Source of the DNA: Holosporales bacterium
Lineage (GTDB): Bacteria > Pseudomonadota > Alphaproteobacteria > UBA3830 > JAIRMZ01
Assembly: GCA_031273665.1 (NCBI GenBank)
Contig: JAISRK010000025.1
Location: 1-8,674, forward strand
DNA: 8,674 bases
Direction of reading: 5' to 3'
The notes under the pieces were generated by a model. It was not told the origin of the DNA and did no database searches. It saw only the letters and a list, made by a program, of their open reading frames with translations. Shown piece by piece: positions 6,801-8,674 of this stretch; positions within the stretch are counted from its first letter, which is position 1, and every line of letters begins with the position of its first letter. The translations under genes were made by a program, and so were the position numbers.

Positions 6801-8012
6801 GAAAAGGTCTTGGGCGAAATACACTCGCGATTCCTGGCCCCAGAAAGCAGTGCGTGCACTGACTTCAAAATTCTCGGGATTAAGCGCAGCAAGGTCAACC
6901 GACGGCTGCGGATAAATCACCGGATTCGTCTCTTGTCCCGTAAAGTATATACCGCGCAACAAAAGCCCTGATCCTTCTGAAAACGGGCGAAACAAGACGG
7001 AGAGGTACGTCCGCATGGCCTCTTGAATCGCTTGAATTTTGCTTCCCACAAACAGCGCTTGCTCTAGGGTTTCTGAAGGAGCAGCGTGTGTTGCCATCGA
7101 CAAAGTGGCGCGTTTAACGCCGTGTGAGAAGACCTCGAACGCCTCATCGATCCATGAAGGGGAAAACGACGTCTGCAGATCATACGGAGACGACCACCCA
7201 AAAATCTGCTGACGAGCTGCGGGCGACAAAAGGGCGCATAGCCCAGGAAATCCCGGCATTTTATCGCTTTTCGTGATCACAACATAAACCGGAATACGCA
7301 TGTTAATCGCGGACTGTAACCACCATAGATGTTCGAACAAATGATGCGCCTCTTGCGCTTTTTGTCCTGGGAACATCTCCTTTTCGGCCAATTTGTCGTA
7401 AGGCAGCGTGAGCACGACGCCTTCCAAAGGTCCTCGTGGTCTAAAATACGTCAGAAGACGCCCAAAGAGTTTCCAGGTATGCGAAACTCCCGTGCTACCT
7501 ATGCCGTTAATCGCCGATCCCGGCGCTTCTATTAGAATGCCAGATTCAAAAAGAAACGACCGGAAGGGCGTGCTTTTCGCATCAATCGCATCGTATCCCG
7601 GCATAGGCAAAGACCTTATGTTCTCTGCCAACGTGGTTTTCCCTGATTGCGGCGTGCCCACGAGTAAGTACCACGGCACCTGATAACGCCAATTCTTGCC
7701 ATAGGCGTGCTGACGGAGAATTTCGAGGATCTTCAGAAAGGTCTGTGTTATAGGTCCCACCTTGAATACTCCGTGGAGCGCAAGAATTTCGGCTAATCGA
7801 CCTGCCAACAAGGGCGCAGATTCTTCTCTGTGAGACGTTTCAGGCGCATTCTGCACCGCTTTCAGAGCCTTTTGCGTCATCTTTTTCTCCGAGAGCGTGC
7901 CAACACCCATACCAACCAAAAGCGCGAGTACGCAGCCAATGCCAACGGCAATAAGAGCGACGTAAGGCAACGAGTATTGATGCATAACGGAGGCATTCCA
8001 GAGAGCATTCAT
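3855..8012 (-). CDS. tssM: Type VI secretion inner-membrane protein TssM (IcmF family)
   Basis: TssM spans the inner membrane and periplasm and, with TssL and TssJ, forms the T6SS channel that docks the baseplate. The 1,385-residue product begins with one hydrophobic helix (about 15-40). A cytoplasmic GTPase/ATPase-like domain follows, with Walker A GTPQSGKT at 119-126 and the G4-type motif TKSD at 247-250. The IcmF-family blocks FRPFSEGSGLLLRGIYFTGQ (341-360) and YFAQDLFDTKIFQETHLA (398-415) come next. A second membrane helix (about 432-449) leads into a very long, mostly helical periplasmic region, then a beta-rich C-terminal domain (roughly 1,230-1,385) containing FSYGGKMALFRLVAAH. The usual first membrane helix of the N-terminal hairpin is missing, and the G3 position reads EAPG (162-165) instead of DTAG. 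It is longer than the E. coli protein (about 1,130 residues). I chose the ATG at 8012 because it overlaps the tssL stop (ATGA) and has AAGGA 8 nt upstream; the frame is open further, but only over tssL. Confidence 0.95.
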   Translation of the reverse strand: MNALWNASVMHQYSLPYVALIAVGIGCVLALLVGMGVGTLSEKKMTQKALKAVQNAPETSHREESAPLLAGRLAEILALHGVFKVGPITQTFLKILEILRQHAYGKNWRYQVPWYLLVGTPQSGKTTLAENIRSLPMPGYDAIDAKSTPFRSFLFESGILIEAPGSAINGIGSTGVSHTWKLFGRLLTYFRPRGPLEGVVLTLPYDKLAEKEMFPGQKAQEAHHLFEHLWWLQSAINMRIPVYVVITKSDKMPGFPGLCALLSPAARQQIFGWSSPYDLQTSFSPSWIDEAFEVFSHGVKRATLSMATHAAPSETLEQALFVGSKIQAIQEAMRTYLSVLFRPFSEGSGLLLRGIYFTGQETNPVIYPQPSVDLAALNPENFEVSARTAFWGQESRVYFAQDLFDTKIFQETHLARPLRLNLVHGTTKATPWLRGLMIAGALLLLFGSHQAHDALHRKSTDLESTLNIVKDMLIKLRTVEKHVATPEDQARLVRETRKMLLTMNTIDSNLSCFFLPTSWFSHLDKRVSEAMLLTFDHVVLRIMHLDLTINARNIRKETIKKGAQSNRQFVAVLPTETEEYRAFREHVQKFMELEKGSATYNLLQKREDREHIRALTSYLFNIDFTATGLLNGRRPDGYTNFKEFDIKKYAPEVRTALIELYTRFLHRLFAKETWEVINVLAQKITQLASILHHPTAELTATQVADLASKMQSLLTYIRDPSLDWWSREHFDPGGDYVQTLSLMEDSEVLGRKFVNELLQRGEKELKSFRRRLVAIDTPLTGRLFANKKGTIVLGPSSGFVRLSQDLQKLLAEPFMVVAKPKELKTVVPRGKILYWDSRILREAARLVDAYTDFVETRLDTFDEDMREVYGDIAHRTLTPVVQILVARAQLLEDENDTRVSASSAEERLRLQAANLREVTAYFSKILQFLEHVRSRRMYDGRLTALILDQAYQLLEKLDDILEADGPYTTKGNLFASWNGRDPANYAGFQVHDSNQLQNYLSAQRERIRFLAKDLADPLITLLAIDPLCRQKHNDNLLTKWRTLIQQVDDYDKKKPGNSIAVLENFVTTDLKNVDPQASKKIFESVSGKSGDFFLDQRADIARALLTRAEEVSAEMALLYYKEIAEHFHDTLEGRFPFSDDVYTTEPDATISSIEKLTQLYDVFAADVRFALSGQPRPTKEEKRICMCLERFSSVQKFLKLLVANEKTHDPAAAILGFRVQFRVMQEQEIYGQQIVDWKVKWGKNTIDVMSPQKEVIWHLGDPIEIVFRWANESSQVPVLDKNDPALGVFGKTAAFSYGGKMALFRLVAAHAVPRQDTSGEGVILKFAIPTVTRSSTGRAVASGNAVVYIKLTPLKRERDKWVPMEFPVFPSSFPAVIGGRYAHSK
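3876..3881 (-). promoter_or_regulatory. Shine-Dalgarno for tssA
   Basis: GGAGGG on the minus strand ends 4 nt before the tssA ATG (3871) and lies inside the last codons of tssM. It supports this start and suggests translational coupling. Confidence 0.7.
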
Positions 8013-8674
8013 GGCGCCGTTCCTTCTGTCACTATTTCGGTGATGGAACGTGTCAATCGGGTAATCGCAGACGTTTCCGCGCGCCAAATCAGGCTCGTCC
8101 CGAACACAAAACACGCAAGAAACCCGTAGAACGTGTAGTGCCACCAAGAGGGATCGGGCAACTCACGTTTGGGGACGCTTGTCAGCGCCGGCTGATAGCT
8201 TTGCCGGAAAATCCGTGCATCGAAAAAGTCGACAGAAGGATCTCCGTGAACGATGAATCGATAAAGTCGTTGCTTGTATTCTTCTATCTCTTCCTTATCC
8301 TCCTGAAAGCGATACTGGCCCTCGAATCCAAGCGCCAACATCTTGAGATACAAAATCGCCATTTCCGTTAGACTGTTTTCTCGATTAAGTAGGAAGGCAT
8401 CGATGCGGCGAAAAATCTCTTCCCCGGCTATATGCGTCTCAAAAAACGTCGTTTCTAGCAGATTTTTTTCCCAGTAAGCGCGACCAGACCAATTGATATT
8501 TAAAAACACCTCATCGGCGAGGGCGACCAGGATGTAGGCAGCTTCCTTAAGATACACATCGACGAAATCGCCTCCCCTTTCCAAGCATTGCATCGTATGC
8601 GTCTTTAAAAGACTGTTTAGTCGATTCCACACCATATCTGCTTGTCCCGAGGGCGTTGCCTGAGCGGAAGGTAT
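8009..8674 (-). CDS. tssL: Type VI secretion inner-membrane protein TssL (DotU/IcmH family), 5' partial
   Basis: TssL is the tail-anchored inner-membrane partner of TssM, with a cytoplasmic hook domain that contacts the baseplate. The visible part is 221 residues and the frame stays open to the window edge, so the true start is probably upstream. An internal ATG at 8635 would give 208 residues, but the frame before it (IPSAQATPSGQAD) is open with no stop. Family features are clear: EAAYILVALADEVFLNINW (visible residues 44-62), YWEKNLLETTFFETHIAGEEIFRRID (67-92) and YLKMLALGFEGQYRF (109-123). A single C-terminal membrane helix (about 178-198, WHYTFYGFLACFVFGTSLIWR) is followed by about 23 residues, as expected for the periplasmic tail. 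I see no OmpA-like peptidoglycan-binding domain after the helix, so this is the short form. It precedes tssM with a 4-nt overlap. Confidence 0.93.
   Translation of the reverse strand: MPSAQATPSGQADMVWNRLNSLLKTHTMQCLERGGDFVDVYLKEAAYILVALADEVFLNINWSGRAYWEKNLLETTFFETHIAGEEIFRRIDAFLLNRENSLTEMAILYLKMLALGFEGQYRFQEDKEEIEEYKQRLYRFIVHGDPSVDFFDARIFRQSYQPALTSVPKRELPDPSWWHYTFYGFLACFVFGTSLIWRAETSAITRLTRSITEIVTEGTAP
8021..8025 (-). promoter_or_regulatory. Shine-Dalgarno for tssM
   Basis: AAGGA on the minus strand lies 8 nt before the tssM ATG at 8012, within the last codons of tssL. It decides the tssM start in favour of 8012 over the longer open frame beginning at 8147. Confidence 0.65.

Noticed and set aside
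4006..8129. Several open frames of 60-160 codons on the plus strand across tssM.
   Set aside because: They are antisense shadows of a long, clearly conserved coding region and show no domains or ribosome sites of their own.
8013..8147. A 45-residue N-terminal extension of TssM.
   Set aside because: It lies entirely over the tssL membrane helix and tail in another frame. The ATG at 8012 has a Shine-Dalgarno and an ATGA overlap, and the extension is not membrane-like or family-like.

Overview
The window carries two convergent gene blocks that meet tail to tail near position 2,865. It reads as a proteobacterial chromosome. The glutamyl-tRNA synthetase has alphaproteobacterial-style signatures (the 'LGWGHGDDEIIS ... 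GKAPARFELARLDHLNAHYMR' stretch and no zinc-binding cysteine cluster), and the site-2 protease is the short, single-PDZ type. My best guess is an alphaproteobacterium, possibly a host-associated one. This placement rests on recalled family features and no search was run.

Plus strand, about 164-2872: gltX (glutamyl-tRNA synthetase), then a 62-residue protein of unknown function with a C-terminal membrane helix, then an RseP-family intramembrane zinc metalloprotease. The three are tightly spaced (a 1-nt overlap, then a 13-nt gap, each with a good Shine-Dalgarno), so they look like one transcription unit. The 163 bases before gltX hold no gene I can support and no convincing promoter.

Minus strand, 8674 down to 2861: three genes of a type VI secretion system (T6SS) in transcription order tssL (5' end outside the window), tssM and tssA. 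They are coupled by a 4-nt ATGA overlap (tssL/tssM) and a 17-nt overlap (tssM/tssA). TssL and TssM form the inner-membrane part of the T6SS envelope complex. TssA links that complex to the baseplate and the growing tail sheath. The order suggests that other T6SS genes lie upstream, beyond position 8674, and that tssA is the last gene of the operon.

The last codons of tssA and of the protease gene overlap by 12 bp, so no space exists for an intergenic terminator. The points most worth a second look are TssM's reduced N-terminal membrane anchor and altered G3 motif, the unknown small membrane protein between gltX and rseP, and a short tandem duplication that spans the tssM stop and tssA start. 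I see no mobile elements, CRISPR arrays, tRNAs or rRNAs.
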